Assembly (NCBI RefSeq): GCF_003065485.1
Contig: NZ_CP026951.1
Location: 1,798,001-1,862,000 of the forward strand
DNA length: 64,000 nt
From: Salinibacterium hongtaonis
Lineage (GTDB): Bacteria > Actinomycetota > Actinomycetes > Actinomycetales > Microbacteriaceae
Direction of reading: 5' to 3'
Below the pieces are notes generated by a model that saw only the letters and a list, made by a program, of their open reading frames with translations, was not told the origin of the DNA and ran no database searches. The translations under genes were made by a program, and so were the position numbers. Below are positions 17,868 to 25,633 of the stretch, piece after piece. Position 1 is the first letter of the stretch. The number at the start of each line of letters is the position of its first letter.

Positions 17868-18749
17868 CTACGCAAGGCCAAGGGGCGGTTCCGAGACCAC
17901 CGTCTCCAATCTCGCGTTGTCCAGCTGATCGGCTGCGGCGTAAAAGCGCTCAAGGAGCAGATCAACGAGCGACTGTGGCGGCCCCTCATCCGCTGCCAGC
18001 AGAGGCGGAGCCACACGCTCGGCCGCGGATGCTTGTGCACTCGCGGCCGCATTGCCGGTCAGTGAATAGCTACTGACGATCACCCGGGAACCCGGCGATT
18101 GGGCGCGTTCGCGGGCGATCGCATCCTCGGTACTGACAATCTGCACGTCGCTCGGCGCCGCTGGAGCAGTGTCACTGAACCCCAGAGCCACGGCGATACC
18201 GAGCGAGCTGCTGAGCATGCTTCGCGTCGCAGCGGCATCGGCAACCCCGAGATCGGATGCCTCAGCGCAATCCAAGACGACTCGATCGGAGGCGCGCAGC
18301 CCCACACCGAGGAGCCGGTCGATGAGGGCGTCAACGACCCGGCCGTCTGGCCCCCACGGTTGCGCGACAACGGATGGGGTGACTCCCGAGAACACTCGCG
18401 CAGCGGCGAGAAGAGCAGCGGCATCGTGGGGCGTGCACGAGAGCGCAAGGGGGACGATGACGCACCCGTCGGCGCCATCCGCTGAGGGGTCCCATATTCG
18501 CGCGGAATCGGCTCCTGACGACGCATTCGGGACCCCTCGGCGGGGTGCCGTTGCGCGACGGGAGGCGAATTCGCCTCCCGGGGCAGCCCGGCTGGCGACC
18601 ATGAGCTCATCGAGGGTCACCGACAGGACCCGAACATCGGGAGCAGCGGCAGCGACTCGCTCAAGAAACTGTGCAACGGCTTCGACCCCGAGCGGCGATG
18701 GCGAACGGGTGAGCGGCGGCAGGGAAACCGCGACAAGAGTCACCGCCAT
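17868..18749 (-). CDS. CbiX/SirB-like chelatase-superfamily protein, divergent
   Basis: 293 residues. The second half resembles the sirohydrochlorin chelatase fold: CVIVPLALSCTPHDAAALLAAARVF, VVAQPWGPDGRVVDALIDRLLGVGL, VVLDCAEASDLGVADAAATRSML, LGFSDTAPAAPSDVQIVSTEDAI. The metal-binding histidines expected near the N-terminus (VAHGSR-type motif) and in the middle are absent: the N-terminus reads LVAVSLPPLTRSP. Chelatase activity is therefore doubtful. Residues of about 57-88 (SGADSARIWDPSADG region) are encoded by a run of inverted repeats that looks inserted. An AGGGTG site precedes the ATG. Confidence 0.6.
   Translation of the reverse strand: MAVTLVAVSLPPLTRSPSPLGVEAVAQFLERVAAAAPDVRVLSVTLDELMVASRAAPGGEFASRRATAPRRGVPNASSGADSARIWDPSADGADGCVIVPLALSCTPHDAAALLAAARVFSGVTPSVVAQPWGPDGRVVDALIDRLLGVGLRASDRVVLDCAEASDLGVADAAATRSMLSSSLGIAVALGFSDTAPAAPSDVQIVSTEDAIARERAQSPGSRVIVSSYSLTGNAAASAQASAAERVAPPLLAADEGPPQSLVDLLLERFYAAADQLDNARLETVVSEPPLGLA
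18484..18580. repeat. Inverted-repeat segment embedded in the CbiX-like gene
   Basis: Two nested structures lie within about 100 bp. GAGGGGTCCC (18484-18493) pairs with GGGACCCCTC (18529-18538) across a 35-bp spacer. A perfect 22-bp palindrome centred on GAATTC follows (18559-18580). The whole run stays in frame and encodes a segment that has no counterpart in typical chelatase domains. It resembles a small palindromic repeat element rather than ordinary coding sequence, but only one copy is visible here. Confidence 0.55.
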
Positions 18750-18891
18750 AACGGCACCCTGCCGCGCGCTGCGGTGACGGTGAATCCAAAATCACGCCGC
18801 CCATCCATGCAGACGACGCTACGAGCGGTGTGTTTCGGCCATCACCCCGCAATGTTTCTATGCCGTATCAAGTGCCTGAGACACAGCTGCG

Positions 18892-18919
18892 CCCGGTCGT
18901 TGACGATTCCCCGACCGGG
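18892..18919 (-). terminator. Possible terminator after the FMO gene
   Basis: An 8-bp stem (CCCGGTCG at 18892-18899 with CGACCGGG at 18912-18919) lies 23 bp past the FMO stop codon. No U tract follows, so termination would be of the stem-only type or factor-assisted. Confidence 0.4.
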
Positions 18920-18941
18920 TGCAGCGTTCGAGCTTGAGAAT

Positions 18942-20315
18942 CTAGGCTGCCGACTTCTCGCTCAGGTCGGGCGCCTCGGTGGCGAGGTAACGCTCGGCAC
19001 TGTCGTCGAGCTCCTCGAGCCACGGGGTGTGATGCACTATTGCCATCGTTCCGGTCATGACCGAGGAGTACACCTGATCGCGATAGGTCAGGATGTCCGC
19101 CTGCTTATCGTGCTTCCACTCGAGAAAGATGCGTACGACCTCGTCGAGGTCGAACATGGGGTAGTCCGTCGCCTCAAGGAGATCGCGGATGTAGTCCGCC
19201 TGAAAGCGCACCTCATCCGATGTAGTGGCGAGCGCACCGAAACGGGTAAGCCATTCGTCCATGTTCGCGCGCTGCTGGGAAGCATCCGGAAGCAGGACAT
19301 CGCCGAGAATCACGTCGCGAACGAACCACGCCTGCGCGTCGAACATGTTGAACGTGAACCACTGGTCCTGCGCACCGAGATAGAAGAGCTTGTTGTTCGC
19401 TTCAGAGACGACCCCGCGGTACAGGGCGTCCGGGTAGAGGTTATTGGGGGAATCAAGGGCAACATCCGCCGGTAGGAATGGGTAGTGGTGCAGGTATCCC
19501 GTGCAGAGAACGACAGCGTCGAACCGACGAGACTGCCCGTCTATGAAGTGCGCGGTGTCGCCATCGAAGTAGTCGACCTGCGGCACCTCCTCCATGCCCT
19601 CTGGCCAGTCGAAACCCATGGGCTGCGAACGGTAGCTGATGGTCACCGAGCGCGCTCCCATCTTGTGGGCCTGCACGCCGATGTCCTCGGCCGAGTAACT
19701 AGCGCCAACGAGAAGCACGTCCTTGCCTGCGAGTGCCTCCGCCCCCCTAAAGTCGTGGGCGTGACGCAGGCTGCCTGTGTAGGTCTCAATGCCGGGGAAC
19801 GACGGAACGTTTGGCACACAGAAGTGACCGGAACCGACGACGACGTGGTCGAACTCCGTGGTCTCGGTTGTCTTCTCGGCAAGGTCTTCTACCGTGACGA
19901 AGAAGGTCTGTGTCTCTTCACTGAACGCGACCCACCTCACCGCGGTGGAGAAACGAACGTACTGGCGCACATTGCTCTGCTCTGCGCGACCGCTGATGTA
20001 ATCCCACAGCACCTCGCGCGGCGGGTACGACGAAATGGGGCGGCCGAAGTGCTCGTCGAATGAATAGTCCGCAAACTCAAGAGCTTCTTTGGGGCCGTTC
20101 GACCACAGGTTGCGATACATGCTGGAGTGCACAGGCTCGCCATAGCTGTCGATTCCGGTGCGCCAGCTGTAATTCCATTGCCCGCCCCAGTCGTCCTGCT
20201 TCTCAAAGCAGACGATCTCGGGGATCTCCCTGCCTGCACTGCGAGCGGCTTCGAAGGCGCGCAACTGCGCCATCCCGCTGGGTCCTGCTCCAATAATTGC
20301 GATTCGCTTCTGCAT
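18942..20315 (-). CDS. Flavin monooxygenase, trimethylamine monooxygenase-like
   Basis: 457 residues from ATG 20315, chosen because GGAGAG lies just upstream. The FAD site is IIGAGPSGMAQLRAF (residues 7-21), the FMO identifying motif is YTGSLRHAHDF (179-189) and the NADPH site is VGASYSAEDIG (203-213). The long stretches DWGGQWNYSWRTG, GEPVHSSMYRNLWSNGPKE, SYPPREVLWDYI, FNMFDAQAWFVRDVILG and MTGTMAIVHHTPWL closely follow, from memory, bacterial trimethylamine monooxygenase (Tmm), which makes trimethylamine N-oxide. Substrate specificity is inferred; no demethylase or amine transporter gene lies nearby. Confidence 0.8.
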   Translation of the reverse strand: MQKRIAIIGAGPSGMAQLRAFEAARSAGREIPEIVCFEKQDDWGGQWNYSWRTGIDSYGEPVHSSMYRNLWSNGPKEALEFADYSFDEHFGRPISSYPPREVLWDYISGRAEQSNVRQYVRFSTAVRWVAFSEETQTFFVTVEDLAEKTTETTEFDHVVVGSGHFCVPNVPSFPGIETYTGSLRHAHDFRGAEALAGKDVLLVGASYSAEDIGVQAHKMGARSVTISYRSQPMGFDWPEGMEEVPQVDYFDGDTAHFIDGQSRRFDAVVLCTGYLHHYPFLPADVALDSPNNLYPDALYRGVVSEANNKLFYLGAQDQWFTFNMFDAQAWFVRDVILGDVLLPDASQQRANMDEWLTRFGALATTSDEVRFQADYIRDLLEATDYPMFDLDEVVRIFLEWKHDKQADILTYRDQVYSSVMTGTMAIVHHTPWLEELDDSAERYLATEAPDLSEKSAA

Positions 20316-20466
20316 GGATACTCTCCGGTCTTTCGACCTTTTTCTCTCCGGCTCGAGGCCGCGAGACACACCGGTCCGGGGCATATGGGCAGGCGAAAGG
20401 GCCTACCGCCGGATCGGGAGTCAGGGTCGTCATCTGGCCAGTCACAAAGAAGTTTGCGCGACACTA

Positions 20467-20496
20467 TTGCCAAATCAGCTCTCGGCATGGTATAAG
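20467..20496 (+). promoter_or_regulatory. Possible promoter for the MpaB-like gene
   Basis: TTGCCA (20467-20472) and TATAAG (20491-20496) are separated by 18 bp, in an AT-richer patch of the 286-bp divergent region between the FMO and MpaB-like genes. This would give a leader of about 100 nt before the GTG at 20602. The matching promoter for the FMO gene is not obvious. Confidence 0.45.
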
Positions 20497-20601
20497 CGAC
20501 AGCATCCGTGAGCTTAGCATGAGTCGACTGTGAGGAGTTCGGCGCACCCGCGACGGACGCGCAGATCACACACTCAGCACTCGTGATGCACACTGAACAT
20601 C

Positions 20602-21417
20602 GTGACCAGATCGGATCAGAACTCGGCGAAATCCGGCCTCCACGACGGAATCGCCCTCACTGCGGGCAGTGCAAACGTCATAATGCAGCTCGCCATGCTG
20701 CCCGTCGGGCACGGCGTAGCGCGCAGCACCGTCGAGAGCGGCAGGATCGACCGGCATCCGGTCAAGCGCACCAGAACAACCCTGACGTATCTAGCGATCG
20801 CGAGCGCTGGCACGGAAGAGGAGCGCGCCGAGCTACGACGGCAGATCAATCGTGTTCACGCCCGGGTTCACTCATCCGAGAACGACCCCGTGAGCTACAA
20901 CGCCTTCGACCGGGATCTGCAGATGTGGGTCGCAGCCTGCCTCTATTGGGGCGCAGAAGACGTCTACCGGCGCATGAACCACCAGAGAGAACCCGACGAC
21001 GAGTTCTATCGCCGCGGAGCCGCGCTAGGCACAACGCTCCAGGTGCCGGCGGAGATGTGGCCGGCGCATCGCGCTGAGTTCGAGCGCTATTGGCGCACGC
21101 AACTGGCCAGCATCCGCATGGACGACCTCACCCGGGAGTATTTGCACGGCATCGCGCGGATGACGTTCCTCCCGACGCCTCTGCGCCAGATCGCTGGCCC
21201 GCTCAACCGCTTTCTCACGCTCGGTTACCTGCCGCAGGAGGTTAGAAACGAACTAGGGATGCCGTGGAGCGAGGCATCACAACGCCGCTTTGATCGTTGG
21301 GTCGCCGCAATGGCCGCTGTTAACCGTCGAACGCCTGCGCTCATCCGCAAGTTTCCATTCAACTGGATTCTGGCGGATGCGCGCAGGCGCATGAGACGCG
21401 GGATCCCGCTCGTCTAA
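20602..21417 (+). CDS. Oxygenase MpaB-like (DUF2236) protein
   Basis: 271 residues from GTG 20602. The DUF2236 pattern is recognisable: GSANVIMQLAMLPVGHGVARS, RTRTTLTYLAIASAGTEEERAELRRQINRVHARVHS, SYNAFDRDLQMWVAACLYWGAED. Members include haem-containing oxygenases such as the latex-clearing protein and MpaB, but most have no known substrate. Transcribed away from the FMO gene; whether they work together is open. It converges on rimM with a 20-bp gap. Confidence 0.8.
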   Translation: MTRSDQNSAKSGLHDGIALTAGSANVIMQLAMLPVGHGVARSTVESGRIDRHPVKRTRTTLTYLAIASAGTEEERAELRRQINRVHARVHSSENDPVSYNAFDRDLQMWVAACLYWGAEDVYRRMNHQREPDDEFYRRGAALGTTLQVPAEMWPAHRAEFERYWRTQLASIRMDDLTREYLHGIARMTFLPTPLRQIAGPLNRFLTLGYLPQEVRNELGMPWSEASQRRFDRWVAAMAAVNRRTPALIRKFPFNWILADARRRMRRGIPLV

Positions 21418-21437
21418 GACGAGGAGATCACGAGTGG

Positions 21438-22106
21438 CTAGTTGGTCGTCGTGTCGTCGTTCGGCTCGGCAGTGACGTCGGCCTGAGGTTCTGCTTCTGC
21501 ATCTGCTTCTGCATCTGCTTCTGCTTCTGCGACTGGCTCGTCGGGGAGCTCCTCGAAAAGGCCCGCCGGCGGGGTGACCGTGACGGTTCCCCCTGCGACG
21601 TCAACGACAGGCACGATGGCCTTGACGAAGGGAACGAGAACCTCTCCGTTGGGCGTCTCGACGTGCAGGAGATCCTGCGCGGGGAGATGATCGACCAGCG
21701 TGATCGTGCCCACCTTGACTCCGTCGCGCATGACAGCAAGTCCGACGAGGTGGTGGTCAAACCACGCATCCTCTTCGTCGGAGGTTTCTGCGAGATCGTG
21801 ATCGATCCAGAGGATCGCCTTGATCAGCGACTCGGCCGTGCTGCGGTCAGGCACGTCCTTGAAGAACGCGACAGCGTGCGAGTTGTACCACTTGAGCTCA
21901 ACGAGCTCGATGGTCTTACCGTGCCAGGGCGACGACGTGGGGACTTGAAGGGTGAACACGGCGCCCGGCACGAAACGTCGTGCCGGGTCATCCGTGTACA
22001 GCTCGATCTTGATCGCTCCCTTAAGCCCATGGGCTTTGGTGAGGCGACCGACCCGAAGCTGGGTCTTGTCTGGTTCTGCTGATCTAGAAATCGGTATCAA
22101 CCACAT
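21438..22106 (-). CDS. rimM: 16S rRNA processing protein RimM
   Basis: 222 residues from ATG 22106, which overlaps the end of the KH-protein gene by 23 bp; AAGGTG lies upstream. RimM binds S19 during 30S maturation. The N-terminal domain shows LRVGRLTKAHGLKGAIKIELYTDDP and the PRC-barrel part LVGLAVMRDGVKVGTITLVDHLPAQDLLHVE. The C-terminus carries an extra acidic tail of about 35 residues made from a repeated Glu-Ala-Asp-Ala unit. No other good start exists in frame after the KH-gene stop. Confidence 0.93.
   Translation of the reverse strand: MWLIPISRSAEPDKTQLRVGRLTKAHGLKGAIKIELYTDDPARRFVPGAVFTLQVPTSSPWHGKTIELVELKWYNSHAVAFFKDVPDRSTAESLIKAILWIDHDLAETSDEEDAWFDHHLVGLAVMRDGVKVGTITLVDHLPAQDLLHVETPNGEVLVPFVKAIVPVVDVAGGTVTVTPPAGLFEELPDEPVAEAEADAEADAEAEPQADVTAEPNDDTTTN
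21492..21530 (-). repeat. Short tandem repeat in the rimM tail
   Basis: Imperfect copies of the 6-bp units GCTTCT and GCATCT alternate over about 40 bp (plus-strand reading) and encode the EADAEADAEAEA stretch of the RimM tail. Such runs can change length by slippage, always in frame because the unit is six bases. Confidence 0.7.
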
Positions 22107-22320
22107 CGACGCGCACCTTCTTGCCATCGGCGAGAGCCGAGACAAGGGTGCGGAGGGCCTTGGCGGTGCGACCGGCGCGACCGATCACCCGGCCGAGGTC
22201 TTCGGGGTGCACGCGCACCTCAAGGACCTCGCCACGCGGGGTGCTGCGGGCATCGACTGCGACCTCGTCAGGGTGATCAACGATCCCCTTGACCAGGTGT
22301 TCTAGAGCGGCTGCGAGCAA
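22084..22320 (-). CDS. KH-domain RNA-binding protein (KhpA type)
   Basis: 78 residues starting at a TTG (22320) four bases after the rpsP stop codon; GAGG at the end of rpsP serves as the ribosome-binding site. The KH core is VHPEDLGRVIGRAGRTAKALRTLV, with the GRAG loop contacting RNA. The length and the position between rpsP and rimM match the conserved YlqC/KhpA family. It probably binds structured RNAs. Confidence 0.92.
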   Translation of the reverse strand: MLAAALEHLVKGIVDHPDEVAVDARSTPRGEVLEVRVHPEDLGRVIGRAGRTAKALRTLVSALADGKKVRVDVVDTDF

Positions 22321-22324
22321 TGGA

Positions 22325-22756
22325 CTATGCCTCGGCCGGAGTCTCGTCAGCTGCGGTCTCGTCGACCGGAGCCTCAGCAGGAGCTTCGTCCTTCTTGGCG
22401 GGAGCAGCAGCCTTGGGCTTGAGAACAGGCTTCTTCTTGTCGTCTGCGACGAAAGCAGCCTTGGGCTCGGCGACCTTGACGGTCGAGACGGCGTTCTTGT
22501 CGCCCTTGAACTTGCCCCAGTCGCCCGTGAGCTTGAGGATGGCGGCAACCTGCTCGGTCGGCTGTGCGCCGACGCTGAGCCAGTACTGAGCACGCTCGGA
22601 GTTGACGTCGATGAACGACGGCTCCTCGGTCGGGTGATACTTGCCGATCTCCTCGATCACGCGGCCGTCGCGCTTGGTGCGCGAGTCGGCAACGACGATG
22701 CGGTAGTAGGGAGCACGGATCTTGCCCATGCGCTTCAAACGAATCTTTACAGCCAC
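22325..22756 (-). CDS. rpsP: 30S ribosomal protein S16
   Basis: 143 residues. The conserved N-terminus [30 protein letters not shown] is followed by [38 protein letters not shown] Lys/Ala/Glu-rich tail (residues about 85-143) extends past the usual S16 core, as in other actinobacteria. First gene of rpsP-KH-rimM. Confidence 0.97.
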   Translation of the reverse strand: MAVKIRLKRMGKIRAPYYRIVVADSRTKRDGRVIEEIGKYHPTEEPSFIDVNSERAQYWLSVGAQPTEQVAAILKLTGDWGKFKGDKNAVSTVKVAEPKAAFVADDKKKPVLKPKAAAPAKKDEAPAEAPVDETAADETPAEA

Positions 22757-22885
22757 AATTCTCCTGTGTTTCTAGATATGGGAGCGAACTGACAGCCGTG
22801 AGCGTGGGGGCACACTCGGCCAGAAAGGTCTAAGGAAGCAAGTGTCATCTGATTAGAGGGACGGACGACACAGGCTCAACGCTCT

Positions 22886-22899
22886 ATTCTGCCAGAGAT
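22886..22899 (-). promoter_or_regulatory. rpsP: Likely -10 region for rpsP
   Basis: On the minus strand TGGCAGAATAG places CAGAAT at 22891-22886, about 130 bp before the rpsP start. Nine bases (TGGCAGAAT) are identical to the rplS promoter. No good -35 is visible; it would fall at the very end of the EamA gene. Confidence 0.4.
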
Positions 22900-22912
22900 T
22901 CGGGCGCCGCGC

Positions 22913-23875
22913 TCACCGCGACGCAACATCCTTGGCCGTCGTCGCCGCAACGGACCCTTTGCGCGGGGTGCGCCTGCTGAGAGCGACGCCCACGAGGCAG
23001 ACGATGCCCCCGGCAATAGCAAGCGCAGTGGGCACCTCACCGAGAAACAAAAAGCCGAAGAGAATAACCAGCGCGGGAACGATATATGTCGTGACCCCGA
23101 GGCGCCCCGCCGGCATGCGGGTGAGGGCATAAGCCCACGTGCTGAACGCGATCGCGGTGGGAACCGCCCCGAGATAGACGACTCCCGCAATCGACATCGG
23201 GGGCGCCGTCGCAAGCTCCCTAACTAACATGCCCGAGAACGGCAGGCACGCCACGGCGCCGATCGCGCAGCCCAAGAAGGTGATTTGGATGCCCGGCAGC
23301 CTGCGCAAAAGCGGCTTTTGAAAGAGGACCCCCGTGGCATAGGTGACGGCGGCCAGCAGCGCCCACGCGATGCCAACGCCGTTGCCGATGAACTGCGAAC
23401 CGGAGCCGATTCCGATGAGAGCCACGCCCGCAAACGCCACCAGAGCTCCGATGACCAGCCAGCGCGGGATTCCCTCGCCCAGGAAGAGGCCTGCTCCGAG
23501 CGCAATGAGGATCGGGCCGATGTTCACGATCATCGCGGTCGTGCCGGCGTCGAGCGTCTGCTCGGCGATGTTGAGCGCGACGTTGTAGACACCGAACCAG
23601 CTGAGGCCGATGACGACGACGATCAACCAATCCCGTCGCGACATCCTGACCCAGCTCTTGCCGATCATGAGCAGGCCAAGCACGGCGGTGCCAACGGCGA
23701 GCCGCCCGAGCGCTAGCCCTCCGCCCGAAAAGTCGGCACCGACATAGCGGATGACCACAAATGCGCTCGCCCAGGCCAGAAGAGTGACGATGATCGCCAC
23801 GACCACGCGAGTGCGCGGCTCGGTGCCGCCCGAGGACTCAGCCGAAACAGCCTGCCCGCTCGCCGAAGTGCTCAT
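22913..23875 (-). CDS. EamA/DMT-family transporter
   Basis: 320 residues with about ten hydrophobic segments in two repeated halves (VVVAIIVTLLAWASAFVVIRYVG at the start, and AGVVYLGAVPTAIAFSTWAYAL opening the last third). This is the EamA drug/metabolite exporter layout; relatives move amino acids, nucleosides or other metabolites, and the substrate cannot be told. It reads in the same direction as rpsP but a separate promoter lies between. Confidence 0.88.
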   Translation of the reverse strand: MSTSASGQAVSAESSGGTEPRTRVVVAIIVTLLAWASAFVVIRYVGADFSGGGLALGRLAVGTAVLGLLMIGKSWVRMSRRDWLIVVVIGLSWFGVYNVALNIAEQTLDAGTTAMIVNIGPILIALGAGLFLGEGIPRWLVIGALVAFAGVALIGIGSGSQFIGNGVGIAWALLAAVTYATGVLFQKPLLRRLPGIQITFLGCAIGAVACLPFSGMLVRELATAPPMSIAGVVYLGAVPTAIAFSTWAYALTRMPAGRLGVTTYIVPALVILFGFLFLGEVPTALAIAGGIVCLVGVALSRRTPRKGSVAATTAKDVASR

Positions 23876-23952
23876 GACGCAACGCTAACCGCTGCCGCCG
23901 ACACCGATCAATTCAGGGGTCGAGCACAGAAGAAAACGGCAGAAGCTCGTCG

Positions 23953-24765
23953 CTACTCGGCAGAAGCTCGTGGAGCGTTCTGCTCGTCGCGCCACGCGAG
24001 CCAGTCCCGGACCTTCTCGAGGTCATAGGACGGGCCGGAGAGTCCAATCGTGAACAGCGTCGCGCCCAGACCCACCAGATCGTCGGCGTCCTCGTGGCTG
24101 ATGGTGCGCACCTCGGTCGAAACCTCGATCTCCGAGGTGTCGCGGCCCACCGCCTCGCCATGCTGGGCAAGGATGCCGAGCTTGCGCTCCAGCGTCGCCG
24201 CATCCGAAAAGCTGTGCCAGATATCGGCATGTTCCGCGACGATGCGCAGGGTCTTCTTCTCCCCACCGCCCCCGATCAGGATGGGAATCTGGCGCGTCGG
24301 GGCGGGGTTGAGTTTGGTCCATCGATCGCGAATGATCGGCAGATCGCGGGCGAGCGCCGCGATGCGGGTTCCTGGGGTGCCGAACTCGTAGCCGTATTCG
24401 TCGTAGTCGCGCTCGAACCATCCCGCCCCCGTGCCGAAGATAAAGCGGCCGACGCCGCCCTTGGCGCTGATGTGGTCGATCGTGCGGGCCATATCGGCCT
24501 GAAGGTTGGGGTTTCGATAGCTATTGCAGTTGACGAGCGAGCCCAGCTCAACCGACGACGTCTGCTCCGCGAGCGCCGCGAGCATGCTCCACGACTCAAA
24601 GTGGAGCCCGTCCCGCTCCCCCGACAGCGGGAAGAAGTGATCCCAATTGAAGAGGATGTCCGCGCCCATCTGCTCGAGTTCCGCGGCAACATCGCGGATG
24701 AGTTCGTAGCGAGCGTGCTGCGGTGCGATTTGGACGCCGATGCGGATGGGGCGGGAGATGGTCAT
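23953..24765 (-). CDS. LLM-class, F420-type oxidoreductase
   Basis: 270 residues with the luciferase-like TIM-barrel pattern: IRIGVQIAPQHARYELIRDVAAELEQMGADILFNWDHFFPL, VELGSLVNCNSYRNPNLQADMARTIDHIS, GRFIFGTGAGWFERDYDEYGYEFG, and PILIGGGGEKKTLRIVAEHAD. These fit the F420-dependent class common in actinobacteria. Cofactor and substrate are inferred. It lies 22 bp downstream of the mycothiol-type enzyme gene, so the two may be co-transcribed. Confidence 0.85.
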   Translation of the reverse strand: MTISRPIRIGVQIAPQHARYELIRDVAAELEQMGADILFNWDHFFPLSGERDGLHFESWSMLAALAEQTSSVELGSLVNCNSYRNPNLQADMARTIDHISAKGGVGRFIFGTGAGWFERDYDEYGYEFGTPGTRIAALARDLPIIRDRWTKLNPAPTRQIPILIGGGGEKKTLRIVAEHADIWHSFSDAATLERKLGILAQHGEAVGRDTSEIEVSTEVRTISHEDADDLVGLGATLFTIGLSGPSYDLEKVRDWLAWRDEQNAPRASAE

Positions 24766-24787
24766 GACAAAACCCTAGACGACGCCC

Positions 24788-25600
24788 CTATGGGGTGGTG
24801 TTGAGGTTCGCCAGGATGCGAGAGGCGAGCTGCTCGTCGCCGCTGACTCGCACTGCTCCGTGCCGCGGGGCACGCCGACCGCCGACGAGCACGACAAAGG
24901 ATTCAGGATCCAGCTCAAGCCGCACGGTGGGCTCCCCCGGCAGCTCAGAGAGAAAGACGCCCTTGCGCTCGTCGGTGACGGCCACCGCGATGGGGTCGAC
25001 TCCGTCGATCGCAAGCACGACCGTCGTTCCGGGCGCCGCCGCAGCACGCTTAGCCACGATGTAGCCGAGCCCCTCGGCGTAGTAGGTGATCGTGTGAACC
25101 GCGGCGGCAGCATCCATCCCGCCGGGTTGGCCCACGGCACGGCGGACATCCTGCTCATGCATCCACACGTCAAGCGGGCGGTTGCGCAGGAGGGTATTCC
25201 AGCTCCACTCGAGGGGAACGCCCGTGTCAGGCACGACCTGGGCGTCCGTCGGAGGGTTCGCCGCCAGCTCGGCGAACCGCGCCGCGGACGCCTCACGAAT
25301 CTCTGCGATGAGCTCAGCCGGAGTCGATTCACGGCGCGCAGCGACGCCCTGTTCCGTGTAGCTCGACGTCATGGCCGTCATGTGCTCGCTCGGCTCGACG
25401 GCAACGTCCGGCTGCGAAAATCCCGCCAGAACCGACTCAAGATGCGCCACGTGTGAGGCGATCGCCTTCACATCCCACCCCGGCAGGTCGGTCGGGACCG
25501 ACCAGTCCTCGGGCGGCAGGGATTCGAGCAGTTGCACGAAATCATCGATAGCCGCACGGCCAACGTCGATGTACCCGGCAAGCAGCCGCTGATCACTCAT
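24788..25600 (-). CDS. Maleylpyruvate isomerase-family, mycothiol-dependent-type protein
   Basis: 270 residues. The N-terminal DinB-like helical bundle has LPPEDWSVPTDLPGWDVKAIASHVAHLESVLAG, whose His contributes to the metal site of this family, and PLDVWMHEQDVRRAVGQPG with further metal-site residues. The C-terminal part (VLAIDGVDPIAVAVTDERKG..., FVVLVGGR) is the SCP2-like domain. Mycothiol is the actinobacterial thiol; the actual substrate is unknown. Confidence 0.85.
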   Translation of the reverse strand: MSDQRLLAGYIDVGRAAIDDFVQLLESLPPEDWSVPTDLPGWDVKAIASHVAHLESVLAGFSQPDVAVEPSEHMTAMTSSYTEQGVAARRESTPAELIAEIREASAARFAELAANPPTDAQVVPDTGVPLEWSWNTLLRNRPLDVWMHEQDVRRAVGQPGGMDAAAAVHTITYYAEGLGYIVAKRAAAAPGTTVVLAIDGVDPIAVAVTDERKGVFLSELPGEPTVRLELDPESFVVLVGGRRAPRHGAVRVSGDEQLASRILANLNTTP

Positions 25601-25633
25601 GCGCCCACCCTAGAGGTTGGCGCGCGCGAGGTT

